Shown piece by piece: positions 35,601-50,600 of a stretch of DNA of 64,000 bases; within the stretch, counting starts at the first letter, position 1; every line of letters starts with the position of its first letter. The DNA is taken from contig OX352761.1 of NCBI GenBank assembly GCA_947095585.1, forward strand, positions 297,981-361,980. The letters run 5' to 3'. Source of the DNA: Nephrocerus scutellatus. Lineage: Eukaryota > Arthropoda > Insecta > Diptera > Pipunculidae. A program made the translations under genes and the position numbers. The notes beneath the pieces were generated by a model. The model was not told where the DNA came from, searched no databases, and worked only from the letters and a program-made list of their open reading frames with translations.

Positions 35601-38600
35601 TTGCGGTACACCGGCGTGAGTTTCTTTGAACTCCGAATACTCACTCCCAGTTATAGGATAATTCTAGGAACAAAGAAGTATTATATAGAATAAATATAGA
35701 ATGATTTTATTCAAAGTCTTATTTTTAAGAAGCTTAACTTGCATTTCTTTTTTATCTTCTTTTTTTATCTTTATCTTCTTACCAAACAAGCTGACTTGTC
35801 AAGTTGTCTTCAGAAGAAAAAAAACATATATCGCTTATCTATGGCTAATTTTTCGCAAGACAGCAATGATTATGATAAGCTCTGCTCCATTGCAAAACTA
35901 AGGAAACGACCGATTAAGTAACATCGAAGAAGCGAATATTTAGCTCGCTAAAATCAAAAGCAAAGAAAATTATTTCTAAGCCTTACCGCCGAGCTTGTAA
36001 TTTAGGAAATCTTACAAAATTCATGTTTTTTTTTTTTGTGTCTTTCATTAAAATGTGTAAATGGGTATGCACCTATTTCTTGATTGAGTCGCTTCCAAAA
36101 TAAGGCCTTACAATCGATTCAAATCTCTTCCAATTGAAGACTTCCCAGTTGACTTGCAGCCATTTCATCTCCATTTTTAGCATGAGTTTCACCTTAAAAA
36201 GGAATTAAATTCATTTTATCAAAACCCCATAAAATAATACATAATACAAAAAAATCCAAGTCTCGTGAAAAAATATCAGCCAACGCAAGTAGATCCAAGT
36301 CTATAGACGCTTTATAGCATAGTGTCTATGTACGTACCAAAAAACGACCAACTTGCTCGACCGGTTAAGCGGCGAATGCAGCCTCCTACTCTCGACTTAC
36401 CAAATGATAACTTCACTATGGAGTCTTCTGCTCCTACCAGTCATCGTCGTCGTACCTTCGCGCATGTATCTTAAAGAGTTAACCCGCCGAGTAGAGTGAT
36501 TTGGATTTCTAAGAAGTGCCCACATTTGGCCAAATACACAAACAAACAATACACGGCATACAATCAGTCAATTTCGCTTTTGGCATTTTGTCGTACACTA
36601 CACACCCGGTCTATGTGTCTTAACTGGTTTAACGACTGACTGGTGGTGACGACAAAGACACTTAACATGTTTTATGTTTTTTATGCTATGCTTTCGCACC
36701 TCTTGTCTCGAATTTGGCCGTTTGGTAGTTGGAAGTGATTTTTATTTTAAATGTTTTTCATTCGGAGATTGTGGTAGAATCGTAAAAGTGTCCAAATCTG
36801 TTGGTTTTCATGGTTAAGTACCCCTCTATTATTATAATTTTAGTAAGTTGCTAAAAATTGAAGTTAAAACGTCTCTTACGAAAGTTTACTATCAATAGGG
36901 AATTGAGAGCTTAAGATACAAATAAAATTTATAAGGCAGCTAACAAATCCGCAGTGGCCATTACCATCTGCTTGGAAGTACTGAACCAGCACTCTACGTG
37001 CCATATTCTATATCATCGATACCCTCAATTCTAAAGTAGTTAGCATTTTCCTTAGTAACAGAGGAGACGTGTTTTCTTCCTTAGTCCTTTAGGTGGTGAA
37101 CGCACTTTGATTAAACTTCAAAGCCAACTCATGGAAGAATGTCTGTTTTTTCTTAGTAGACTGCGTGTTTTCAATGTCTTCGGTCTTTTGGGCTCAAAAG
37201 GATTATCTTATTTTGGTTAAATATTGAACCTGTCATCCAAACAACCACTTTTGTCGCATCTTTCCATATTTCTGGTTGCTTCTTTTTAAAAAATATTTCA
37301 AGAGAAGAACAATAGATCTACACTATGTGATATGGTACAGGGTAGGTTTGGATTGTCTCACTTTTGAGTACATATAGCGGTCTGTTTTTTTATTTTTTTG
37401 TCAATGTGGAATGCATTTACGCCTAAAAAGTATTGAAATTGATTTTTAAACTCGCTGATAAAACATAACTTATGTTTAATCCCTGTATGTATCCAAACTG
37501 GAAGTCTCCCATACGATTTTTTATCGTAATTAACGAAGAAATCACCCCTTGTATCTATTTGTCACATAAACAGATGCAGATGCACCCTGTATAAGATCTT
37601 CCGTGTTTAACTTTATTGAACATTTTCGATCGGATGTATGTATTCGTATGGTTTGCCTTTTTTTTTTTTTTTGATCTGCCACTTAATTGGTTTTTGGTTT
37701 GCTGAGTTTGCCATTTAGTCTTCGTACTCAACATCAGGAAAAGAAAGCCTCAGTAAAACCGGAAAAGATCTTCACTTCAAATAATATAGAGGACTCACGC
37801 ATTCGGTAGCAGTGCCAGTGTCAGTGCCACTCAGCTGCATGAGCAATGAACAATTTTATAACAACAAGGCAGCAAAACGAATGCGCTTATGCCATTCCCT
37901 TAGTTGCTGTTATTTATTTTTTAAATGCGTTTTGTTTCGCAATTTTAGTGGAGTTGCTTACCAACACTCCCCAATCATAGATTTTTTTCTTAACTCATCC
38001 AACATCCAACGTATAGAGTGATACGGAAGTTCGTTTGTTTCTTTATTTTCGGCAATCATCGTCATCAAATTAATTACTTTTGTCTTTTGCATTCTTCAAA
38101 ATAAAGTGCTTCCTGCACACTTGATAATCTACATCCTACACTTTGTATTTTATTCAACACAGACATGGCATGGCATGGTATGGAAAATTCTGCTGATCGG
38201 AGCGTTTATGTCCAATCGCTGTACATGTCCTAGCCATAGTGGAAAGGCGCAGTACATAGTTTGTTGACTAAGAACGTTGTTGCTGTAAAACTAACAGTCA
38301 ACATCAAGTTAAATCAACATCTTCGAAGACCGTCAACTCAAACGGGACCAAAATTATTCCGAAGGATTTTCGCTCGAAGCGATATTCTGTCGATAGAGTC
38401 ATAAATAAAGTTCATTATGGGTAAATTAAAGAATGAGCCTATTATAGTTGGCCCGTAACGATATGCAAGATTAATTCCTAGTTTGAAAACCTTTTTTTAC
38501 ATCTCTTATTTCCGACCTTGATGAAGCAGCGCGAGTTCTCTATTGTCATCCTGTGCAGTTGAACGAGTGTAGCAGGAATGCGAAAACTAGACATGGCTTC

Positions 38601-41600
38601 GTATAGGTCGTCTCTATAAATGCTGTCACATTCTTATTCTTAGAGCGTGGCTACACAGCCATGGTCATGCCCTAGTAGGTTTTTAGTGAGTTGGAAAGGG
38701 AAAACTTAATTGCACCGAAAACCCACCGAAAGTCATCGTTTAAAGAGGACTTTTGAAGATGACTTTCGGCGCAAGCATGAGTGTTCTATAAGGCAAACCA
38801 AACACAAACTGACAAACAGAACAATTTTTTCGTTTTGTGTGGCCCCTTCCTTCAATAGCATGACTGCACGACTTGCCTCCATTCTGTTCTGTCTCGGGCT
38901 GCATTTCTCCAATGTTAAACGTTTAGTTTTTGTTGCGAACCCGAAGGGCGAAGCTTATATTCAGAGGACTTGAATATTTTTTCAGCGGGTGTGTGTTCGT
39001 TTGTACGTTTGTTTTCCGTGCCTTATATCTCGGCTTCTACCAGTCAAAAGTACCTTCTATTTGGTGACACAAACATTGTAAAGTCAACTGATTCGCTTGA
39101 ACATCGCAAGAATGTTTCTTGCTTGTCACTTTTGTATCCCTATTACCACTAGCGGTGCTCAAGAGAAATATATAACCAATTGCATCAGCTCTTCCACAAA
39201 TTCATCCGCAGTACTCGTAGTTTTATACATCCTTATTTATTCATTCATAAACCCATATTCGGATGTACTGTTAAGTATCGACATTCTATCTTCAGTCGTA
39301 CAACACGTTTGTTGAAAGTTTTGCCAATCTCTGTATTTCCGCCTCATTTCGATCCGCAAGCATTTAAAAACAGACTACCAAACACCTTGTTACCTCCTTA
39401 ACCTTAACGTTCTACTAAGCATATAACCTGTCATTATAAGAGTGTAAGCCCCTTAACGCGTGTGCAAATTATAAAAAAAAAAATTAGCTTGGATGGTCGT
39501 ACTTCGTTGACTTTCAGACCGACCAAAGCCGTTTTCTTTTTACGAACTTCAAAGTTAGTAATATGTATACTATTCTACTATTGCTGTCATCCGCATACGA
39601 AGTTTTCAGGTACGAGTTTTTATAAGAAGAACTTTAATAATCTTCTTTTTTTGGAATGCCAATTGCATATTTTCGTGACTTGTATATATGATCTTAGCTT
39701 ATAGATTCATATAACTAACATTTGTATGATAATTCAAAGACTTAAGACAGAATTAGTAAAGCTTTTCCTCCCAAATTGGTGTTGCAACTTTCTGACTAAA
39801 CCTTTGTTACTCGTTTCCATTATGTCTTTGAGAACTTTTCTGCTTTTGTAAGTATATGCTGGAGATACACTTAATCCCAAAGTGGATGCTCTTCATGACT
39901 TACAATAACAAGATAACGTGACTTAAATTATTATTAACTTTTAATCATACATCGGTTATGATTGAAATATTTATGTCAGACTTGATGTTGTAGGCTGTAG
40001 ACTTTGCATTTGTTAATGATAATTGATATTTATTATGTATTACACTGTGTCTATTAAATGAATGTGATGAGTTTCTGTTCTAAGGTTTTTCTTTTTCAAA
40101 CATTTCTGACCCGTTCGAATGAAAAATTTAAAATTTTATTCCATTAGAGCATAGACTGTTATCTCTCTGCAAATTCAATAATTCATACACTTATCAAATC
40201 ATACACAAGGAAATTGTTTAATATTCTAGTGCAGTTGTTGTGCTGCACTTTAAACCAAACTAAAGTTAAATAGAATTGAAATCCGCATTCATTGCTGTGA
40301 TATTTTCAAATGCCATTGGAATAATAATGCCCTGTGGCTCTGGTTGAAGTTGCAATTTGAAAGCCGTTGTTGGATTGTCGTTATAACGTGCGAACAACAT
40401 TTTCCAATTATTACCGCTCGCGCTCATTGCACTTGAGTCTTTAGTGTCTTCCTCCAGATCTCATGGATAAATGTATAAGTGAGCACTTTTCTCTAACAAG
40501 CAGGCAGCTCCCAACGTTTATCGCCTCGCCATGGCAATTGGCTATACGGGCGCGCCGCACACACACCTTTCTCCTCCTGGACGTGATGACGATGGGTCTC
40601 TTTTTAAGTTCATATAAAAAATGTATATTCTATTCTTGGTGCATTTTTATTATTTTGATTACAATCATTTTCATTTCATTATTATTATCATTGTTATGAG
40701 TTGTTCCAGTCAGTCAGTCAGCACCAGCAGCAGCAGCAGCAGCAGCTGGTTGAACTCTTGCCGGCAACGTCAAAAGTATCAACAGCGACTATCGTTATCT
40801 TCGTCTTTCTTGTCTTCATAATCATTATTATTTTCATTATTATGCAAGGTATTCTTCTAGTGCGCGGTTTATTTGCTATCGTAGTTTCATCATCCCTTGC
40901 ATCGTGTTGTATTTTGTATTTTAATAAAAAATTCTCCTCTTATTGTTGTTTTTATTTTGCGTATAATTGAGGATGATTCGCACCAGCGCCCCCCCATTAT
41001 GCGATAAAGGAAGTGCTAAGTAGAACAGAAAATAAGAAATTCATACGTTTAGCTTTAAATTTATATTTTTACTGACTGTTGTCACTGCCACAACTGCAAT
41101 TTTTAGAAAATGATTTGATGTTAAAAATGTAAAAATATAATTGAGGCCTAACAGACATACTCGTAGCCTTCAAAAAAAGAAACGCCATTGGCCCAAGCGC
41201 AGATTTCATATTATGTATTTACAAATATGGCAGTTTTGTAGGGATACATTTTGTCTAAGATAGGCCAGATTGTCATAGCCTCAATGTACTTATTGCCCTT
41301 TTTTCATATCGTACTTAACTCAGACCTAGACCTTTTCAATTTCAATTGTTAATATATATTTTTTCTGATTAAATCTAGAACTTAAACTCTTTGACTTCTA
41401 TAAACTTGATTCCTTGAGCCCGATGCAATTATTTTCAACTAGCCGAAATATCTGGCGTTTCCCGGCTGCCCTATGCAACGGAACCCCACCGAACTGACCA
41501 GCCGTCCACTGACCATCCACCCAGTGAACCCTCGCACACCCTTTGACCACCATGGAAATGGGGTTACCCACGAATAGCATTGCATTTTTTAAAACTTTTA

Positions 41601-44600
41601 TTTAATTTGACCACATTTTGTCTGTAGTATCGACTACTTTGAGGTCCTTTTTAACCACCTTCCATACGACCTAGAGAGTTGAAGTGTCTAAGTCCAAAAT
41701 AGCATTTTTTATATTCCGCGTATGACGCGTGTCGCGTGTGATGAGTTGAATTTTTTTTCCTGATATCCTGAATGAAGGTCTTATAAAAATTGTTGACCAA
41801 CTTTCAGCACCCGCTTTCTCCAAGCACGATCTTAATAGTGACGGTTAGACACGTCTAGAACCCATAGGGGTTGAGGTGGAAATGGGGTGACATATAGCAT
41901 GACCGACATTAGTATCTACCGGCTTAAGACATAGACAAATAAGCTCTTTTACGATGCTAGACATATGATAGTATAGTTTCGTGGTCGATGAGAATAGTGG
42001 TAAGATACCTCTAGCATCTCTAGATGTGGTGGGAAGGGGATGACATATGATATGATCGTTATAGTGTCGAAATCATAATTTATGGTGTCGCTGAGAACAA
42101 AGATTGACGGCTAGACACGTCTAGAACCCATAGGTGTTGTGGTGGGAAGGGGGTGACATATGGCATGACCGATATTAGTATCCAATCCATAGTTTTATGG
42201 GTTGCTGAGATTAAAAGTGAAGCTAAGACACACCTATCATCCCTATGGGTGGGTTAGTGTCGGTGGTGCAGTTGTTAGAACCATTGGCTCCCACTCTGAG
42301 GGCTCTATTCCTGGCGCATACAAAAAACCCACGAAATTTTTTCATCGTACTGATTATCTATATTAAAAGTACACATGCTATGATGCTGTACATGTGATAT
42401 ACATTAATTTACAGCGAAGCTATTTTTTTGGGAAATAACTACTCGGAATCTGGTCAACATTAGCAGAACAATGACGACATTGTTGCACTACTCGTACCAA
42501 CTAAACCTGCAATTTAAGACAATTGTCTTTCTGAGGCGTTTAACTTTCGTGCTCTCTGTCTCTGTCTGAAAATATGAAATTACCTATTTTTACGTGATTA
42601 CAGAAGTCCAGTGTAGTCAGCAATTCACAGTCAAAAACCAGAGGGAAACAAAAACATCAAATTGTATATCACCTCGAAATCAGAAGCAAAAAACGAAACT
42701 GCACAGAATCCTAAATATGTCACGTAAAAATATTTGTGCTTAGTTCAGTGAATAAACCAGAGCTGTGCTAGATAAGAACCCGAAACCCAACCCACAACAC
42801 TGTCTTTGTGAGAATTTACTTTACAAAAACACAAATAAACAAGCATACGGATAACAATTGCATTATTGCATCTCTAAAGATATTGTATCTTGCATGCAAG
42901 AAAGCTAAAAATATCTCATGCGTACAAAAGATATAACGTAAAAAAAAATCTAAGTCATGCAACAGCATAAAAAAACGCTTTATGATGTCAAAGAGTTTCT
43001 TCTGGCTAAAATAAAAGTTGAAGGAAACCCCTTTTCTTAACTCTCAAGCGTTGCTGAATTGTTTTTGAAGAATTTTCTTGTCCTCTAAACATCAAGAGAA
43101 AAAAAATGTATATACAATTCTCAAGTAGAATCAATTCGTAACTTTTTTCTCTGTGGTGGCGGAAAAAAGTAAAACTCCTAAAGACAACACTGTCTCCTTC
43201 TCCTCCTCCTCAGCAAATCTCGAATGGCAAATTGATTTGGCACGAACTGCTGTAGTGTACGAGTACTGTGAACTCTTTATTATATTTTTCTTTTCAAGTT
43301 CTTTTTAAAAATAAAATAACCCGATAAGGTAAAGAGCACCAACAACAATAATCGCCTAGAAAAATAGTGAATCGTCGTGTGTGTGTTTGATAGGAAGGGG
43401 GGGGGGGAGAAGATGGAAGATGTGTGTTTGTTTGTGACTGGAATAGAAAATTCTATTGTCACTGCCCTCGCCCAGCTTTGTTCTGGCATAGTCTTCGTCT
43501 TCGTTGTTTTCTTAGCTGCACCCAGTTTTCTACATAGATTGTAGTTTATTTGTTGTTTTTTGTGATGGCTTAGAAAATATACTTCAACAGCACCACCACC
43601 GCCACCATTAACCAACTGCAGTCAGGCAAAAAAACGCTATCAATCTGTAAATAGCTGCAGCACACACAAAAAAAAAACAGCACATAGTGCGAAAAACCCT
43701 GCCTGTAGGGTACACTTATAGAGTGTAGCAACATGTGTACATACAGCTGTACTTCACGCTCTTAGTTCGTACATTACACCACCCATCCAAAAGCATCCAT
43801 CTTCGGAAAAGTGCAGAGTGCACAAACTGAACGACCAAGCGGACGAGCGAAATGTTTGTTAAAAATAAAACCACGTCGTTTGAATGAGTGATGCATACTC
43901 GCAAGAGTGCATTTAAAAATATATAGGATAAGGACACTGATAAAGTTTTGCAGCAAAACTATTAGCTGCGTGAGTTCCACTATAGGTATGTGCCGTTTTT
44001 ATTGTTTACTAGCTGATCCCGGACGCTACCAACATGAACCTCAACCTTCTTCTTACCACTGCGTTATGGGGATGTACTATAGCCTATAACCTTCCCCCAC
44101 CTGCTAATATTTTACATTGAAAATTTCATAAAAATGGGTTTGTAAATGTGGCTGGTATTAATAGTTTACTTTTCCAGACCCTCTGCTATGGTGAAGCGTG
44201 TGGGTGGGGGGTGTTTTATACCCTATAACCTTCATCCAGCTGCATGGAAATGTTCATAAAAATCGGTTTGTAAATGTAGTTGATATTAACATTTTATATT
44301 TCTCCCGCTGGGTTCTAGCCCTTCGCCTTTCCTTCCTTTCCACACCTGCCAATAATATACATTGAAAATTTCAAAAAAAAAAATCGGTTGGTAAATGTGA
44401 TAAATAACAACGGCACAAAATTTCATTTTAATTTATATGTAGATATCGCAGCAATCAAAGAATTAAAATTTGTTTTTTATTCAAATGAAATGTGTTACTG
44501 ATAGTCTAGGTGAGTTTGTGTCGCATTAGTATATCGATAAATGGTCGTCAGCGATATACTAATTGCCCATGGGGGTCGATTCTCGATCTGTGAAGCTGTA

Positions 44601-47600
44601 AAGTGATTAATAAAAAAAATGTCGTTCCAGTTTTCACAGCAATTTTTCATTTTATCACTTCACGAACGCATCATTTGCGATTCCCGATCTCATTATGATG
44701 ATAATTAGTTTTGGTAGCATTTTCTAAAAAGTAATAGGATGATAATTGCTGTAATTTTCGTATTGCAAGCTTCACATTCACTAAATGGCGCTCCCCTTTT
44801 TTATCACAACGAGAATCGCGTTGAGTGCGAAGTAGTGAAACAAAAATTTATCAGTTCACAGCTTCACAAATCAGGGCCCCCAGTTTGCTTCGCTCACTCA
44901 CGCACGCACGTACTAAACCGAAAATCATGCAATGATTTGTGGATGGAAAACTATTTTGGTTGTACGACAATTTACATTTAATCAAATAATACAAACTATG
45001 GGCCTGTTATTCGTAGACTCGTCTCATATTAATCCCGCGTTGGCCATGTGACTGTCTGTTGTGAGTTGGTGGCTGGTGGAATCTTGCGATCAATTTTTAA
45101 CTCACGTCCCAAAGCCCGATTTTCTTCAAATTTTGCACACATGTGTTTCTCTGGTGACAACACTTTCTGTTAAAATTTGATAGTTATCGGGCCCCTGGGT
45201 CGGAGTGCTCCAATACAATTTTTTTTTAAAAAGCATGCCATATAGCGGCATCAGATCACGCCATATTATAATGACTGTGTGCGGTGTGTGCGATTACATC
45301 GGTTTTTACAGGACATATTCAAAAATCCCGATTAGTATTTAATTTTTTTAATAGTAAATCGGGAAATTGCATCAAGGCCTTTCGTCTAATATTTCAGTCA
45401 TGACTATACGACTCGTGGCTCTCATAAAATTTCAGAAGTTGTTAAGAATTATATATATGTGACTATGCCAGTAGCCAAAAAACTAAAAGTACATTGGTGT
45501 AAGAATATGATGTTCTCAAAAAAATAGTATCTATTAAAAGAGCCGTATTGTGGGTTCCGTGGCTATAGTGATTAGTGCTTTGGACTACTAAGTAGGAGGG
45601 GCGATTTCCAGAAAAACATGAAAAATATTTTTTATGGTCCTACCTCTTGCGAATGCCTGACAAACATCCTAGAGTAGTAACTGTCATGGAAAGCTTCTCA
45701 ATTCGCCTTTCGGATACCGCTATCAAAAGATTTAGCCCTAAAAGTATGCAATGCAATCTAATGATTGTTACAATTTTCTTTAATTAACATAAAAGTGAAT
45801 AATTTACATAAAAAACAATACGGCATTCTGAGATATCTCCTAAAGCTCTACCGTTATGTCGTTATGCTTTCAGAGAAAGTCCGTAATCCCAAAGTGAATC
45901 ACAAGTGAATTTTGGTATATAGAAGAATAAGATAGAAATACAGATGTACGGTTCCTTCATTTTCATCTCCCATATAGTTTCTTTTTTTAAAACCAACCCG
46001 ATTTTATTAAAACTTTGCACACATGTCTATCTCCGATCAGAGAATTTTTCCTAAAAAATTAAATGCGTATGTGAAAAAATGAACAACTTTAAAAAAAAGT
46101 CTAAATGCATTTAAAAAGGTCTGGAGCCTTTGTGAAAAGTGAATAATTTAAGGAAAGTCTTAAAGTTCTGCTTGTCAGATTTAAATTCCACTAGTTTTGT
46201 GTCAAAAAGCGCATAACTTTAAGTCTAAAAGTTTTTTTTTTAATTTAATGCGACGGTTGTGAGTTTTAAACTGGCTTTGTCCAAATTGCATAGGAAAAGC
46301 TACATTACTGAAAGTCTACAAGTATTTAATTCTGATAGTAAAGTGATCCAGTTTTAATGAACGGTGTTGCCATATGTGAGCACTATATTCTTTAAGAAAA
46401 CCATATAAATAGGCGACCGTCACTTTTTTACCTAATTTTACCTCTTTGTGTTGCTGTCACATACAACAAACAACATGAATGACATTTTACCAAAAAGGGA
46501 TTTGTCATGATGGGATCAACATAATATTAGACGACGCGAAGACGGCGTCAACTTTAAGACATTCACGTCTGACTTTCGGTTTGTCTATTTTTAAGCTAAC
46601 GATTGCTTAATTTCGCTAAAAACTAAAAACTAAATCCGAATCTAATTTTATATGTAAATGGGTTGAGCTTTTTATTTTTATTTTATACTTTTGGTCAGAT
46701 GACTGCGTTAGTTAATCCATGTGGCAGTTGAGTTGAGTAACCGCCGCCAATGGTATCTAAAGTTATGCACCACCACGAACTGCTGGTGTTATACATTAAT
46801 TTGTTTAGTTTTGTCTGCGCTAAATAACACGTTTATACATTTAAGTGTACCCGTTTATAACTACGAGTATATGTACAATGATGGTTGCATTGCAGAAAGT
46901 TTTGACTGTTTTCTGGTGCTGCTGCATGGAAAATTGCAATTGCAACAAACCTGCTAGAATAAACATTAACGAGCTATGACAACTTGTATGGTCTTATCCA
47001 TTTTGCGCTCCATGGTTTCTCGTTTTTACTTAGGAATTCACGGCACGTTCCGTGTACACTTGAGTCACGTTTTAATATTATTTTATTTTTCCTTACTTTG
47101 CTATGTTATCGTTTTTTCTCCATTCCTCTCCTTCTCCAATCCTTTGAGTCTTAAAATGTTTTCCTGAGTTTTCTACCACTGAAGTTGTACTCACTCGCCC
47201 GTAGTTGCCTCGTGTGTGTCGATAATGTATATATGATGAAGATGACGTATATATACATACATATATTAGTTATAAAGGCATATCTCATCTTATATAATCG
47301 CTTGTGATCAAATGCAGTTCCATTTACGTAAGCAAAAAGCCACAGGAGCGAAATGGAGATGACATCTTGATGACATGTTCAACCCCAAGGATATTTTATC
47401 CGAGTACATATATAACTCGTACTTTAATTCATTCAAGCGAATTTCAAATTATATCCACTTCAAATCTTCCCATCGGGGATTCCTTAGGAAATATTTTATG
47501 TAGGGGTTTGCTTTAACTATTTCTTTAATTTGATAAATTGAAAGTGGGTCGATTTTTCTGAAATGCAGCTCGGAATACTTTTCTATTCATCTTTAAAAGT

Positions 47601-50600
47601 TCTTGTGTCCCTTTGTAATAGGGCCCCCCCAGCGTAATGAAAATGAAAAAATAATCATAAGCAAAAAAAAGTTAAAGCTCTTGTAACATTCTTGAAGAAA
47701 AATTGCAATAAATTTACTTAATTGCACAACTGATTTACAAACAAACCGTCAAATGTTTTCTTACGCGCTAAGCCAAAGTGAGTCATGCCGTAATTTAATG
47801 TGTAATATAATGACAACTTAACAAATCCGAGCAAAATCAGATACGACTTGCATGTTATACGATTAAGGTAATTTTATTTGGCGATTTACAGTTTTGATTA
47901 AGAAAGTTTGCAAATGTAATGCAAATTACTCCCAACTACCGAATGGTACGGTTGGCTTATGAAACGCAAAACCGAAACCAATAGAAATCTTAAACTTTTG
48001 CTTCGAGTTTTTTTCGGTACAAAAAAAAATTTATGTCATGTTCCTTCGGAACAAAAAAACATAAAAAAATAGAAAAATATTTATTTATTCTTCCATTTTA
48101 TCCAACACCAACCAACACAAGTGTCAATTCGCAAATATAAACTATCGACGCGAGAGAAATAGCTAAGATGACATAAAATATAAAATCTTTCCTTCCCTTT
48201 CCTTTTTAACAAAACACAAAAAAAATCAATTTAGCATTTTTTCGGGCAACCCTAAATTTTATGTTTTTTTTTTAAACCCCAAACCCCAACCCAATATAAG
48301 TATGCATTGAATTCACAATTAAAAACATGGAAATCAATATACAATCCAACGCAGTGCTGTCGAAGTGAGAACGATCGTAGTATTGTACTACTTTCGACTA
48401 ACCTCTACTCCTGTACACCATTAATTCTGGAACACAACATCATTCAAATGTCCTCCACGAAGACGATTGCTCGAGTGAATGCGCTGAAACCAATTTTCCA
48501 GAATGTTATTGCATTTGATGTTGGCCCTGAGTGCTGAGTGTAGCTTATTGGAATAGACCTTTGACTTGATATAGCCCCAAAGAAAAAAGGGCGCCAATTG
48601 ACTGGTTCATTTATGGAGATAACGCGTTCGCCGATCTTTGATTTCAATAAATCGATGGTTTCACCAGCTCTGTGGTATGTGGGACCGTCCTCCTGAAAAC
48701 ACATCTCAGCCAAATCTGATTCTTCCAATTTATCCCACAAAAAAAAACCAATCTGCAAATAACGGTGGCTGTTTCTACCAACCGTAACGGAATTATTTCT
48801 TATTTTGGCTATTGCGCACATAAATTTACTTAAAAAATGTATTGGTTAAGAAAAAATTATTGTATAAATAGTTAAACCTTAGATTAGATTTTATAAAGGA
48901 TATTTCTTTTAAATCGATATATGCTAATATGCGTCGAGACAAACTTCACAAAATTCGCCTATAATCACAACCTCAGCACCTCCTACAAAAAAAGCAATCC
49001 ACTCAGGGCAGCAGTAATGAGGGTAACGTAGAATAATCTCATCTAGATAAGCTTAGCATAACATAATTAATAATAAAATATTTTGTTTAATTACAAAACA
49101 GCGAAAGCACAACATGTAACGTTATTATGTACTCACTCCCTCTTTTGACTAAATAATAATAATACTCGTCGCGATAGACCATTGCGGTCCAAGGCCTTGC
49201 TTCTCGCAACCGAAGCAACCTTTGTGTTGAGCATGTATATGTTTGCACACAAATGGAGAGGACACCTACAATTGAATGCTGGGTCCGAACGGCGAGTTGA
49301 GAAGCTTTCCGGGATAAGTTATTACCCTCGGACGTTTGTCATACTTATTATTTTCGCGAGAGGTGGGACACTGTGAAAAATACTTTTTGTGTTACTGGGA
49401 TTCTTACCACGAACCTCCTGCTCGGACAACCCCAAAAAAAAACCTCGCCCACCTTTTGACAAATACTCCCATAAAATGTGAAACGTACTACTTTAAAAAA
49501 AATTAAAAAGTTGTTTTTCTCATGTTTGCATTGCATCATCGATAACCCCCTGCAAAGTAAGGGGGTTCTCCAAAAATTCCGCCCAAAGACACTGCAAGAG
49601 TAATCACCAGGCGGGGGTAATTAAAATGTTTTGGGTGTCAGCATCAATACTCTCACTAATCGTTCACTGAGTATTATGCTCCCCAGGACAAGGAAGATCG
49701 AACCACATTCAATTTACAATCTATACATAACTTTTTTCATAAATAACTTGAGAATTATATGACTGATGTAAATTTTTTTTTCTTCTGACATTTTGCTTCT
49801 TATACAGTAGTAAGGATCAGTAGTAAGGATGAAATGCGTCATCCGCTTACGAATGCGTTTGCGCATTGCATTTAAATTTGAAATTTATTCTTTTGGACAT
49901 CTACAGTCTACACTCGCATGCAAATCTTAGCTGTGGCGTCTATTGTTGCATGCTGTCAATCAAATATGCTTGTGTTTGTATGGAAGTGTATGATGAACTT
50001 AGAGTTTTTTTTATGTGGATGGCACAAAGAAATCTTTCATTGTTTGATTTTCAATAACCTCTGCGCAAGAGCTTTGATTTTTATGCCAATGGTAACTGGT
50101 AATGTGGATGCGCTTAAAAGAGAAATTCCAAAAGCGCAAACGCATCTGTATTTACAGAGGGGTTTTTGTTGATTTTTTTATGTATGTACATACTCGTATA
50201 TAATGTATTTGTTTTTATTTTCCAACGTTTCACCTGAAGAGTACAATCCAATTTTCTATGTGCTAATTGTATTCTCTTTAGCATTCAAATCAGTTTCACT
50301 TAGCTCGCGGTCTATGTGTGAAAATGCTCAGATTCGTTGCCGGATTAATGCACTTTTCAACTTGGGAGTATTTATGACATAATTTAATATTTATGCTAAT
50401 TTCTCAGCCAGTAATTATACATATGCGGTATATGCAAACATAGGTTTATATGTGTGCAGTAGGTAGACTTCTGAATTCAATAAATCTAAGGCATTCCTGG
50501 TGAAAATCATAGCATAAGACAAGCAAACAGTTTTTTTTTCTTGAATTTTTTCCTCCTTCAGTACATTTCCCTAACAAGAACCGTCACGTTGGAGTAGTAT

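Noticed and set aside
40621..40970. Ser- or Gln-run ORFs over the (CAG)7 repeat
   Set aside because: Two overlapping frames generated by the repeat; the remainder is hydrophobic random sequence without homology that I can recognise.
43397..43407. Telomere-like or quadruplex-forming G tract
   Set aside because: A single G11 run with no repeated spacing; nothing else telomere-like nearby.
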